Assembly: GCF_016427535.1 (NCBI RefSeq)
Contig: NZ_JAELXV010000006.1
Coordinates: forward strand, 186,001 to 250,000
DNA: 64,000 nt
Origin: Hymenobacter sp. BT559
GTDB lineage: Bacteria > Bacteroidota > Bacteroidia > Cytophagales > Hymenobacteraceae
Reading direction: 5' to 3'
Made by a program: the position numbers and the translations under genes. Positions 1-7,457 of the stretch are shown here, piece after piece (the first letter of the stretch is position 1; every line of letters starts with the position of its first letter). The notes below the pieces were generated by a model that ran no database searches, was not told where the DNA came from, and saw only the letters and a program-made list of their open reading frames with translations.

Positions 1-474
1 GGGGCTGTTGTAGCGCTTGCCTTGGTAGTTGTCGGTGAGAGTGCGCTTGCCGCTTTTCTGCCCTAGGGGCAAGCTGGCAATGCGGCGGTCGCCGTGCTCG
101 GCGAGCAGCAGATTTCCTTTGCCATCCAAGGCCAGGCCGTTGCTAGAGGGCTCGTCGCTGTAGGGCAGGCGGCCGGTGTAGCCAGTGTGTTCTAAAAATT
201 TCGAGCGGCCGCCTTGCGCTTTCCAGCGGTAAATGGTTTGGATTTTAGTATCTGAAAAGAGCAGCATGCTGCTATCGGGCACCCACACTGGGCCCTCGAC
301 GTGGGTATGGCCCGAGGAAATAATTTCGAGCTGCGCGCTAGGTGCAATCAGTTGGTCGAGGGCAGGCTGCTGGCGCACCACGCGGCCGGTAGTGAGGTAG
401 GGCGCCTGGGCTACCGCTGGCCCAGCCGCCAGCCCTAAGGCCACCCAGGCACTGCAAAAAATCAAAAAACGCAT
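1..474 (-). CDS. SMP-30/gluconolactonase-like secreted protein (partial, 3' end outside window)
   Basis: The first 158 codons of a minus-strand gene are present and the rest lies beyond the window. The product starts with a signal peptide (MRFLIFCSAWVALGLAAG, then AVAQA). The body follows the start of SMP-30/gluconolactonase/LRE-like beta-propellers: GHTHVEGPVWVPDSSMLLFSD followed by EPSSNGLALDGKGNLLLAEH and DRRIASL. Members of this family hydrolyse lactones or related esters, and this copy is probably periplasmic. It is divergent from the yellow-family gene at 652, another beta-propeller protein, with 177 bp between them. Substrate unknown. Confidence 0.8.
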   Translation of the reverse strand, partial: MRFLIFCSAWVALGLAAGPAVAQAPYLTTGRVVRQQPALDQLIAPSAQLEIISSGHTHVEGPVWVPDSSMLLFSDTKIQTIYRWKAQGGRSKFLEHTGYTGRLPYSDEPSSNGLALDGKGNLLLAEHGDRRIASLPLGQKSGKRTLTDNYQGKRYNSP

Positions 475-651
475 AGCTAACACAAGGAAAGAGGGCGGAT
501 ACACCCGCACCTGCCATAGGCTTACCTAGCTCTGCACCCGAATGTTGCACCGCTGAGCTTTTCTCAACCCTAGCCGACCGCGGCCGTAGGAACAGCTTGC
601 GCGCCTCTCCGCAGCACCTTCCGCGCCGTCCGCGGTGAAAAACTCTACCGT

Positions 652-1740
652 ATGCGCTTTCCTCTGCTTTTTGCCTGCTTGCTGCCCATGCTTTCCGCCA
701 CTGCGCAAGACTTGAAAATCCCGCTCGAAGAAGTGGCTCAAACCGGCCGTCACCAGCCCATTGGCTTGGGTATTTCGCACAAGGGACGCATTTTCATGAC
801 GTTCCCGAAAAAGAAGAACGACAAAAACTACGCCTACGACTATGGCTTGGCCGAAATCGTGAATGGCCAGCGCCGCCCCTACCCCAATGCTCTCTGGAAT
901 CAGTGGGACTCGACCCAGGCCGCTACCCGGTTCGTGAGCGTGCAGGCAGCCGTGATTGATGCCGACGACAACCTGTGGGTGCTCGACCCCTCGAACCCCG
1001 ACGACCAAGCGCCCGTCATTTCCGGTATCAAACTCCTGAAAATCAACCTAGGGACGAACAAAGTTGAGCGCATTTACCGCTTCGAGGATTTGCCCCGCGA
1101 GCGCACCGGCCTCAACGACGTTCGCATCGACACGCGCCGGCAGTTGGCTTACATTTCTGACCCCGTGCTGGCTGGCATCGTGGTGCTGGATTTGAAATCC
1201 GGCAAGAGCCGCATCGTGCTGCAAGGCCACAAATCGACGGCTACCGAACCGGGCTTCGTGCTGCGCCTCGATGGCAAGGAAGTAAAAGACAAATCGGGTA
1301 AGCCCTTCAGCAGCAACGTTAATGGCATCGCGCTGCCGCCCGATGGCAAGTATTTCTACTACCGCGCCATCAACCAAACCAAGCTCTACCGCATCGCCAC
1401 GGAGTACCTCGCCAACCCCGCCCTAGGTAACGCTGAGCTGGCCGCCCATGTCGAAACGGTGGGCGAAACCGGCGTGAGCCACGGTATGCTGTCCGACGAG
1501 GCGGGCAACATCTACCTCTCCGACTCGCCCAACTACGCCATCCGCCGCGTGACGCCCGCCGGCCGCCTCGAAACGCTGGTGCACGACCCGCGCCTGAGCT
1601 GGCCCGATACCTTCGCCCTAGGTTACGATGGCTACTTGTATCTGACCGCTACGCAAATAAACCGCGCTCCTAAGTGGAACGGCGGCGAAAGCAAGGTTGA
1701 TTACCCGTTCCGGCTGTACCGGATAAAGCTGCCGAAGTAG
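652..1740 (+). CDS. Major royal jelly protein/yellow-family secreted protein
   Basis: 362 residues with a clean signal peptide (about residues 1-19, ending ATAQ). The mature part resembles the MRJP/yellow family, a six-bladed beta-propeller related to SMP-30: DADDNLWVLDPSNP, GLNDVRIDTRRQLAYISD, FSSNVNGIALPPDGKYFYY, HGMLSDEAGNIYLSDSPN and WPDTFALGYDGYLYLTA are the usual blade motifs. Bacterial members have no settled function; lactonase or dopachrome-tautomerase-like roles are proposed for relatives. The start is the ATG in front of the signal peptide. A palindromic repeat begins 6 nt after the stop. Confidence 0.85.
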   Translation: MRFPLLFACLLPMLSATAQDLKIPLEEVAQTGRHQPIGLGISHKGRIFMTFPKKKNDKNYAYDYGLAEIVNGQRRPYPNALWNQWDSTQAATRFVSVQAAVIDADDNLWVLDPSNPDDQAPVISGIKLLKINLGTNKVERIYRFEDLPRERTGLNDVRIDTRRQLAYISDPVLAGIVVLDLKSGKSRIVLQGHKSTATEPGFVLRLDGKEVKDKSGKPFSSNVNGIALPPDGKYFYYRAINQTKLYRIATEYLANPALGNAELAAHVETVGETGVSHGMLSDEAGNIYLSDSPNYAIRRVTPAGRLETLVHDPRLSWPDTFALGYDGYLYLTATQINRAPKWNGGESKVDYPFRLYRIKLPK

Positions 1741-1745
1741 GCTAG

Positions 1746-1857
1746 CGTCCGTCCCGTCATGCAGAGCGCAGCAAAGCATCTCGCGTGATGCAGCAAAATC
1801 AAACGTATTGAATACTGCGCCACGCGAGATACTTCGCTGCGCTCTGCATGACGGACG
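1746..1857. repeat. Palindromic repeat family A, copy 1
   Basis: The left arm (from CGTCCGTCCCGTCATGC) and right arm (to GCATGACGGACG) are near-perfect inverted copies, both containing GCATGCAGAGCGCAGC-like sequence and a CATCTCGCGTG/CACGCGAGATAC core, with about 25 nt between. It shares the TGTCATGC...GAGCG...AGCATCT pattern with copies at 33.7, 41.0, 44.8 and 62.8 kb. It lies between the stops of two convergent genes and could act as a terminator or be a REP/MITE-like element. Confidence 0.8.
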
Positions 1858-1879
1858 TTTATTTACAACGCCACTTTTC

Positions 1880-2869
1880 TTACCAAATCTGGTGCACCTG
1901 CGGCCGAATCATGCGGTCGTACACCCCGCGCACGGCGGCTAATTGCTCGGACGTCAACGCCGGAATTTCTTCTGTTTTTAGGTTTGACAGCAATTGCTCC
2001 GGCTTCGACGCGCCGGGGATGATGCAGCTAACCTCCGGGAACATCAATATCCAGCGTAGGGCCACTGGAGCCAGGTTGGGCTGGTCAGGGAAAATCTTTT
2101 TCAGCTCTTCCACCGCAGCCAGGCCGGTGTTGTAGTCCACCCCCGCGAAGGTTTCGCCTTTGTCAAAAGCCTCGCCGTTGCGGTTGAAGTTGCGGTGGTC
2201 GTCTTTGTCGAAGGTAGTTTGGGCCGAAAACTTACCCGTGAGCAGGCCGCTGGCCAGCGGCACCCGCACGATGATGCCTACGTCGCGGCGCTGGGCCTCT
2301 TTGAAGAGCAATTCGGCCGGCCGCTGCCGGAACATGTTGAAAATTACTTGCAGCGTGGTCACGTTGGGGTATTCGATGGCCTTCAGGCCTTCTTCTACTT
2401 TCTCGACGCTCACGCCTAGGTTCTGAATTTTGCCTTCTTCCTTGAGACGGTCGAATACCTCAAAAATCTCGGGGCGGTAGTACACTTCGGTGGGCGGGCA
2501 GTGCAACTGCACGAGGTCGAGGGTATCAAGGCCCATGTTGCGCAGGCTGTCCTCCACAAAGCCGCGCAGGGCGGCGGGCTGGTAGGCCTCGGCGGTGTGG
2601 GGCTGGAGGCGGCGGCCGCACTTGGTGGCCACGTAGATGCGCTCGCCGGCGCGGCTGCGCACGAGGCGGCCCACGGCTTTTTCGCTCTCGCCGTCGCCAT
2701 ACACGTCGGCCGTGTCAATGAAGTTGATGCCCGCGTCTACGGCGGCGTTTAGGATGTGGTCGGCGTTGTCGTGGCTGAAGGGCTCGCCCCATTTGCCGCC
2801 CACCTGCCAAGTGCCGAGGCTGATTTCAGAAATGGAGAAGCCGGTTTTGCCGAGGGTGCGGTGTTGCAT
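1880..2869 (-). CDS. Aldo/keto reductase
   Basis: 329 residues from the ATG at 2869. The frame stays open to a TTG at 2890, but the family N-terminus MQHRTLGKTGFSISEISLGT begins at the ATG. The catalytic tetrad is visible as D52, Y57 (IDTADVYG), K83 (VATKCGRR) and the His of LVQLHCPP. The C-terminal NADP-site region is represented by CIIPGASKPEQL. These cytosolic enzymes reduce aldehydes and ketones with NADPH. The length is normal for the YajO/Tas-like branch. The substrate cannot be told. The gene stands alone and converges on the yellow-family gene. Confidence 0.9.
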   Translation of the reverse strand: MQHRTLGKTGFSISEISLGTWQVGGKWGEPFSHDNADHILNAAVDAGINFIDTADVYGDGESEKAVGRLVRSRAGERIYVATKCGRRLQPHTAEAYQPAALRGFVEDSLRNMGLDTLDLVQLHCPPTEVYYRPEIFEVFDRLKEEGKIQNLGVSVEKVEEGLKAIEYPNVTTLQVIFNMFRQRPAELLFKEAQRRDVGIIVRVPLASGLLTGKFSAQTTFDKDDHRNFNRNGEAFDKGETFAGVDYNTGLAAVEELKKIFPDQPNLAPVALRWILMFPEVSCIIPGASKPEQLLSNLKTEEIPALTSEQLAAVRGVYDRMIRPQVHQIW

Positions 2870-2944
2870 GAAGGGTGGGTTTTGAAACAAGAAAAGCGGA
2901 CCTAGGCCCGCTTTTGTAACTCAGAAACAGCCCTAGGGTTGCCA

Positions 2945-3039
2945 GTTGCGCGGACTTTGTAGTCCGCGTGCGCCCGGTACGTCCGGCTGCTCGCTACCGC
3001 ACGCGGACTACAAAGTCCGCGTGCGGTAGCGAGCAGCCG
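2945..3039. repeat. Palindromic repeat family B, copy 1
   Basis: TTGCGCGGACTTTGTAGTCCGCG at the left is itself a hairpin. From 2982 to 3039 there is a perfect inverted repeat with 26-nt arms that starts CGGCTGCTCGCTACCGCACG. The right end touches the TAA stop (3040-3042) of the minus-strand methyltransferase. The ACTTTGTAGTCCGCG hairpin recurs at 14.74 kb. Confidence 0.85.
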
Positions 3040-3765
3040 TTAAATCTTGCCCTCCCCCACGCACGTCACGCCGAACAGCTTGTTGGCCGATGCTATTTTC
3101 ATCTCCACCGAGGTCAGCCCCAGCAAGATATTATTTACCACGGGGCTAAAGGGCCGCATATTAGACGCCGCGTCCTTGCCCTTCAAATTATCGAGTTGGC
3201 GCACGGTCCATATCATTGGAAACAGGCCGCCGTAGAGGTAGTAGTTGCTGATTGTGCGGAAGCCCGCCGTTTGCAGCACCTTGCGCAGCATCGGAATTTT
3301 GTAGCGGCGGTAGTGCCCTAGGTACACATCGTGCCCGCTCCAGAGTGACTGAAACGCAGGTACCGTAATAAAGAAGTAATTGTTGTCGCCCACGCAGGCC
3401 GCTTTCACGCTTTGCAGCATAGCCAGGTCGTCCTCGATGTGTTCGAGCACGTCCATCATTATCACCAGCCCATTCTCAATAGTGGCCGGAATGTTGTGGA
3501 CCTTCTCAATTTTCTGGCCCTGCGTCAGGGACATTTCCTCTAGCGAATAGCCGGTATCCACGAGGTAGACTTTGCTGATGGCATCGCCATACAGCTTTTC
3601 GAGCTCGATGGCGAAGAAGCCCGAGCCCGATCCAATATCCACGATGGTCAGTGGCTTGCCTCCGGCCAACGCTTTTTTGGCATAGTTGAGCAGCGGCAGC
3701 TTTTTGCTTTGGTAATACCAATGCACGTGCGGGTCAACACCGGCTTCGAGTTCTTTTAAATCCAT
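3040..3765 (-). CDS. Class I SAM-dependent methyltransferase
   Basis: 241 residues. Motif I is VDIGSGSGFFAIEL (about residues 42-55), the acidic residue after strand 2 is in VYLVDTG, and a DVLEHIEDD motif (about residue 100) is typical of the Methyltransf_11/23 group. This is a cytosolic SAM-dependent methyltransferase. HDVYLGHYRRY resembles enzymes that act on lipid-linked or polyketide-like substrates, but the substrate is not evident. It is a monocistronic minus-strand gene. Its stop codon abuts a family B repeat, so the repeat may serve as its 3' end. Confidence 0.85.
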   Translation of the reverse strand: MDLKELEAGVDPHVHWYYQSKKLPLLNYAKKALAGGKPLTIVDIGSGSGFFAIELEKLYGDAISKVYLVDTGYSLEEMSLTQGQKIEKVHNIPATIENGLVIMMDVLEHIEDDLAMLQSVKAACVGDNNYFFITVPAFQSLWSGHDVYLGHYRRYKIPMLRKVLQTAGFRTISNYYLYGGLFPMIWTVRQLDNLKGKDAASNMRPFSPVVNNILLGLTSVEMKIASANKLFGVTCVGEGKI

Positions 3766-3877
3766 GCAGCTACGTAAATTCTTGCTTTAGTACAGTGCCG
3801 TAAATATAGCCCGACACCAGGTTTTGGGTTGTCGGGGCCGTGCGCAGTTGCGCACCTAGGCAGCGCATCAGCCGCGC

Positions 3878-4603
3878 TTACTCCGCAGAAGCTTTTGCTG
3901 CGTAGTGCCGAAAGAGCCCGCCCGCATTAGGCGTCCAGAGTGCGGCGCGCTGTCCACTGACTTTCAATCCGTTATTTGCCCACGTGTTGCAGGTGTGCCA
4001 AAAGCTGTAGGCCCACTGCCCTTCGTAAAAAGCATCGTGCCCGGCGTAGGTGTGGCCCGGCAGATACTGCACGCGGCCATTGGCCCCCGGCCGAAAGCTA
4101 CCCTCCACGTAGGCTACCAGCCGGGCATACTGGTCGGGCGTGAGCTCTAGGCGCACGCAGGTGGTGCTGGGCGCCAGCTCGCTTTGCTTGTAAAAAGTGG
4201 TGTGCATGGCCGAAGTGCCTAGGTGAAAGGCCGCCCGAAAAGCAATCGGAAACGTAAGGTCGCCCCAGCCCGGAATGTAGAAAAAGCCTTTGTCGCCCCA
4301 GCCGAATGCAAGGTAGTCGTAGCCCGCGCTGTCGCGGCTGGTAGTGTGGGCGTATTTTATCTGGCGGCTCCAATCTACTTGGGCGGTGCGCACGGGCAGC
4401 ACCAGGTCGGTGTGCACGCCGTTGGGCGTGTAGAGGTACACCAGAATGCGCGGTCCGCCTGGCGGCACCGGCTCGGCCGCTACCGGAATGAGCGCTAAGC
4501 TAAACGCCGCGGCCACATACAGCAGCAATACAGCCACGAGCCCACCTAGGGCATAGCCAATGAATTTGATGGTCTTAGAGAAGAAATTGCTCATGCCCAG
4601 CAA
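3878..4603 (-). CDS. DUF2459 (TIGR02117-type) membrane-anchored protein
   Basis: 241 residues with one N-terminal transmembrane segment (about residues 14-41), then a soluble domain with the hallmarks of DUF2459: NGVHTDLVLPV, YLAFGWGDKGFFYIPGWGD, HTTFYKQSE and TCNTWANNGLK. An HxD in the first motif and a CNTW near the end suggest a cysteine-peptidase-like fold, but no function is established for the family. The second methionine (MSNFF, three codons downstream) is an alternative start. It lies 15 nt downstream of msrB in the same direction and is probably cotranscribed. Confidence 0.8.
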   Translation of the reverse strand: MLGMSNFFSKTIKFIGYALGGLVAVLLLYVAAAFSLALIPVAAEPVPPGGPRILVYLYTPNGVHTDLVLPVRTAQVDWSRQIKYAHTTSRDSAGYDYLAFGWGDKGFFYIPGWGDLTFPIAFRAAFHLGTSAMHTTFYKQSELAPSTTCVRLELTPDQYARLVAYVEGSFRPGANGRVQYLPGHTYAGHDAFYEGQWAYSFWHTCNTWANNGLKVSGQRAALWTPNAGGLFRHYAAKASAE

Positions 4604-4618
4604 ACATAACGCGGCTGA

Positions 4619-5065
4619 CTACTCCGCCAGCCGCATTAAGCTCACCGAGTTCATGCAGTAGCGCAAGCCGCTGGGCTCGGGCCCATCGGGAAAAACATGC
4701 CCTAGGTGCCCGCCGCACACGTTGCAAACGGCCTCGATGCGCTGCATGTGGTGGCTGTCGTCAAAGGCGTAGCGAATGGCATTTTTGGCCGACGGCTGCG
4801 TAAAGCTCGGCCAGCCCGACATGGCGTGATATTTCGTGCTCGCATCAAACAACACGCTGCCGCAACCTGCGCAGGCATACACGCCCGGCTCGTAGCTGCG
4901 GCAATACGCATTGCGATACGGCGGCTCGGTACCCTGCTGCCGCAGCACCGCGTACTGCGCCGAAGGCAGTTGTGCCTGCCACTCCGCCTCGGTTTTCTCG
5001 ACGCGGCGAGGCGGCTCGGGGTTACTGTATTTGGCGTAATAAAGGATGTCTTTCCAGCGTAGCAC
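4619..5065 (-). CDS. msrB: Peptide-methionine (R)-S-oxide reductase MsrB
   Basis: 148 residues. It reduces methionine-R-sulfoxide in proteins using thioredoxin. Both zinc-binding CxxC pairs (CAGC and CNVC), the GGHLGHVFPDGP motif and the catalytic cysteine in RYCMNS are present, as is the AMSGWPSF substrate-site motif. There is no signal peptide, so it is cytosolic. The start appears to be GTG at 5063-5065; no ATG precedes the conserved region. It is followed after 15 nt by the DUF2459 gene. Confidence 0.95.
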   Translation of the reverse strand: MLRWKDILYYAKYSNPEPPRRVEKTEAEWQAQLPSAQYAVLRQQGTEPPYRNAYCRSYEPGVYACAGCGSVLFDASTKYHAMSGWPSFTQPSAKNAIRYAFDDSHHMQRIEAVCNVCGGHLGHVFPDGPEPSGLRYCMNSVSLMRLAE

Positions 5066-5174
5066 GGCAGCGTAACAAAAAGCCTAGCTGCTTGGCAGCA
5101 GCTAGGCCCACTATGAAAATGTAGGAGTATAAACCAGCAAGCTCCCTACGGAATTTACGTACTGGCCAGTTGCG

Positions 5175-5771
5175 CTACACTAGTACGCTGTCCAAGCCTT
5201 TTTGCATGGCATTCTCTTGAAATTCAGGCAATTTTAAGCCTTCAGCCCGCGCTACCGTTACATCAGTCATACCTAGGAAGCTTAGCATCCAACGCAAGTA
5301 GGGCGCCACGAAGTCATAAGCCTGCATCGGCCCCTCGGAGTAGATGCCGCCGCTGGCAATGGCTACATATACCTTCTTACCCTTAATCAGGCCCTCTGGG
5401 CCAGTAGGCGTGTAGCGGAACGTGATGCCTGCCCGCGTCAGGTGGTCGAGCCACGATTTGAGCGAAGCTGGCACCGAAAAATTGTAGAAGGGTACGCCGA
5501 TGACGAGTACATCGGCTGCCATTATCTGGGCAATGGCTTCATCGGAGTGGCGCACGGCTTCCTGTTGCTCGGGCGAACGGCCTTCGGCCGGCGTAAAATA
5601 GGCTTGCAGGTGCGCTTCTTCGAGGTAAGGTAGCGGGTCAGCAGCTAGGTCTCGCACCACTACCTGGCCGCCTGGGTGCGCAGCCAAAACCTTATCTATA
5701 ATGCCTTGACTCAATTGGGTGCTTTGCGAATCAGCACCCCGGGAGCTGGAAATAATTTGCAGAATCTGCAT
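5175..5771 (-). CDS. azoR: FMN-dependent NADH-azoreductase
   Basis: 198 residues from the ATG at 5771 (MQILQIISSSRG); the frame stays open 33 nt upstream but without family sequence. The flavodoxin-like fold shows the FMN phosphate loop SSSRGADSQS, the PFYNFSVPASLKSWLDH motif and the AIASGGIYSEG loop typical of AzoR. The enzyme reduces quinones and azo compounds with NADH and protects against electrophilic quinones. It is divergent from an HxlR regulator at 5966, an arrangement like YodB/AzoR1 of Bacillus, so quinone-responsive repression is likely (inference). Confidence 0.9.
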   Translation of the reverse strand: MQILQIISSSRGADSQSTQLSQGIIDKVLAAHPGGQVVVRDLAADPLPYLEEAHLQAYFTPAEGRSPEQQEAVRHSDEAIAQIMAADVLVIGVPFYNFSVPASLKSWLDHLTRAGITFRYTPTGPEGLIKGKKVYVAIASGGIYSEGPMQAYDFVAPYLRWMLSFLGMTDVTVARAEGLKLPEFQENAMQKGLDSVLV

Positions 5772-5844
5772 GGCAAATTGGTTGGTAAGAGGATGTTTAA
5801 ACACCAGCTTTCCGAGCTAACCTTTAGCCCGCGCGAAGCCGATT

Positions 5845-5863
5845 TGATTACAGAAAGTAATCA
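5845..5863. promoter_or_regulatory. Operator-like palindrome 1 (TGATTAC-N5-GTAATCA)
   Basis: Perfect 7-bp inverted repeat with the spacer AGAAA in the azoR-hxlR intergenic region. Read on the azoR strand it contains TACTTTCT, a near match to the -7 element TAnnTTTG, so a bound repressor could cover the azoR promoter. It is the same half-site as the second palindrome 71 bp away. Confidence 0.7.
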
Positions 5864-5915
5864 GATGTCTGTTTGTTGTTATCTTGAGCCAACTACAGAT
5901 TACCTGCTAGTTGCA

Positions 5916-5935
5916 TGATTACGCCCAGGTAATCA
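5916..5935. promoter_or_regulatory. Operator-like palindrome 2 (TGATTAC-N6-GTAATCA)
   Basis: Perfect 7-bp inverted repeat with the spacer GCCCAG, 30 bp upstream of the hxlR start. Together with the site at 5845-5863 it is the likely binding site of the adjacent HxlR protein, allowing control of azoR and autoregulation. A further GATTAC half-site lies between them at about 5898. Confidence 0.7.
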
Positions 5936-5965
5936 CCTATTCATCCTCTTCTTCAACCCATACTT

Positions 5966-6328
5966 ATGCTCCGCCACGACATCGCGCAGTGCTCCGCCAC
6001 TCTCTCTCCTTTGCGTAGCGCTTTAGCCGTTGTCAGCGGCAAGTGGAAGCTCCAAATACTAGTGGCACTGATGTCGGGTGCCCGGCACTTCCGCGGCCTA
6101 GAACGTAGCGTACCTGGCATTTCGACCAAGGTGCTCGCCAAAGAATTGAAAGACCTAGAGGCCCATCAGCTCATCGCTCGCACAGTACACCCTGGCCCGC
6201 CGGTAGTAGTAGAGTACAAGGCGCTACCCTACGCCCATACCCTGGCCCCCGTCATCAGCACACTACGGGAATGGGGCCAGCAGCACCAGCAGCGCCTAGG
6301 TACCCAACTTGACACCTTAGAGCAATAA
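5966..6328 (+). CDS. HxlR-family (DUF24) transcriptional regulator
   Basis: 120 residues with the winged helix of the HxlR/MarR-like group: LAVVSGKWKLQILVAL, then ARHFRGLERSVPGISTKVLAKELKDLEAHQLIART and the wing VVVEYKALPYAHTLAPVI. C9 sits where YodB/HypR-type sensors have the conserved redox cysteine ahead of the GKW motif. The gene is divergent from azoR with two perfect palindromes between, so it probably represses azoR until quinones or disulfide stress modify the cysteine. The role is inferred from the Bacillus YodB system. Confidence 0.9.
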   Translation: MLRHDIAQCSATLSPLRSALAVVSGKWKLQILVALMSGARHFRGLERSVPGISTKVLAKELKDLEAHQLIARTVHPGPPVVVEYKALPYAHTLAPVISTLREWGQQHQQRLGTQLDTLEQ

Positions 6329-6349
6329 GGCTACCAAGGAGAAGCTTTC

Positions 6350-7333
6350 TTACCGACCGACCGGCTTTCTCGTACGCCGCCGCTCAATACTAAATCCCAC
6401 TCTAGTAGTCACCTCCGTGTACAGACCTAATTTATTGAAGCTCAAGCCGACCGAGCATTTTTTGAATTGTGCCTCTAGGCCACTTTGAAACTGCCAGTAA
6501 TCTTGCCACCAGGCTACTCTTCCGGTTGCTATAAGGGCAAGGTTAGCCGTCCGCGAATCATTAAGATGTATGAAGAAGGGATAATCAACGCCTGCTTCTA
6601 GGCCAGTTCTGGCCGCGGAGATTTCCTCGGCTGCATACGTAAGCCTCCCAACGGCCAAGTACACCGGCACTTCTCTAAATGCTCTACCTATCAGCTTGCC
6701 AGTGTACGTTGCGCCAGCGGTGTAGCGAGTGTAGGCAAATCTTCGCTCGCCCACCCACACCCGCTGGTAGCTGGCAGCTACGTCTACATTATGGTAGCAG
6801 TCTACAAATAGATTGTCGAGGGCCAATGTGGCGTTGCGCTGGTAGGTAGCGGCCCCACGCTGGTAGCTAAACTCTGCTCGCAAAGAGCCCATGCTATGCC
6901 GAGCATGAATGAGGTACGGGATGAGATACGGGTAGAAGACCTTAACCTTGCCACCCAGCGGGGTATAGCGCAGCCCGCTCAATAGCGAAAGCTCTAGGTG
7001 CTTACTATAGAAGAAATCCAGATGACAGGCTGCCTTCAAATGCACGAGGGCTAGGGTGGTCGTATCCCGCGTAACGATAAGCTTTCTTTCTAGCGGCTCA
7101 AACCCAACAAACGAAAACACAAGAGTCACCGTGTCGCGCGAAATGGCTAGCTGAAAGTTGCCCTGCACATCGGTCACTGTGCCTACTTCCGTGTTTTTCA
7201 GTGTTACGGCTACACCGAGCAATCCCTCCTTGCTTGAATTATCCTGTACCGTGCCCCGCACTATTTTTTGCGCTTGCCCGGCTGGTACCACACCTAGCAG
7301 CAGTAACCAGATTAGTCCGTAGATTTTTCTCAT
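6350..7333 (-). CDS. Secreted protein with N-terminal carboxypeptidase-regulatory-like domain
   Basis: 327 residues from ATG 7333 (MRKIYGLIWLLLLG); the frame is open further upstream without a sensible start. A signal peptide ends near GQAQ. Residues about 24-95 form a CarboxypepD_reg-like beta-sandwich (VRGTVQDNSSKEGLLGVAVTL, GTVTDVQGNFQLAI, FSFVGFEPLE). The rest looks like outer-membrane beta strands, but no plug or known family is recognised. GC is a little lower than in neighbours and no CCTAGG is present. It converges on the HxlR gene. Confidence 0.65.
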   Translation of the reverse strand: MRKIYGLIWLLLLGVVPAGQAQKIVRGTVQDNSSKEGLLGVAVTLKNTEVGTVTDVQGNFQLAISRDTVTLVFSFVGFEPLERKLIVTRDTTTLALVHLKAACHLDFFYSKHLELSLLSGLRYTPLGGKVKVFYPYLIPYLIHARHSMGSLRAEFSYQRGAATYQRNATLALDNLFVDCYHNVDVAASYQRVWVGERRFAYTRYTAGATYTGKLIGRAFREVPVYLAVGRLTYAAEEISAARTGLEAGVDYPFFIHLNDSRTANLALIATGRVAWWQDYWQFQSGLEAQFKKCSVGLSFNKLGLYTEVTTRVGFSIERRRTRKPVGR

Positions 7334-7457
7334 AGTTATTCCGCCTAGTAAGTATAGCCTAGATGCTATAAACTCAAGTTTTGCACATAGGCACAAAAAG
7401 ACGGCCGCCCCGGTTTCCCGAGGCGGCCGCCAACTTACGCAGCAAATGCGCTGTTTA

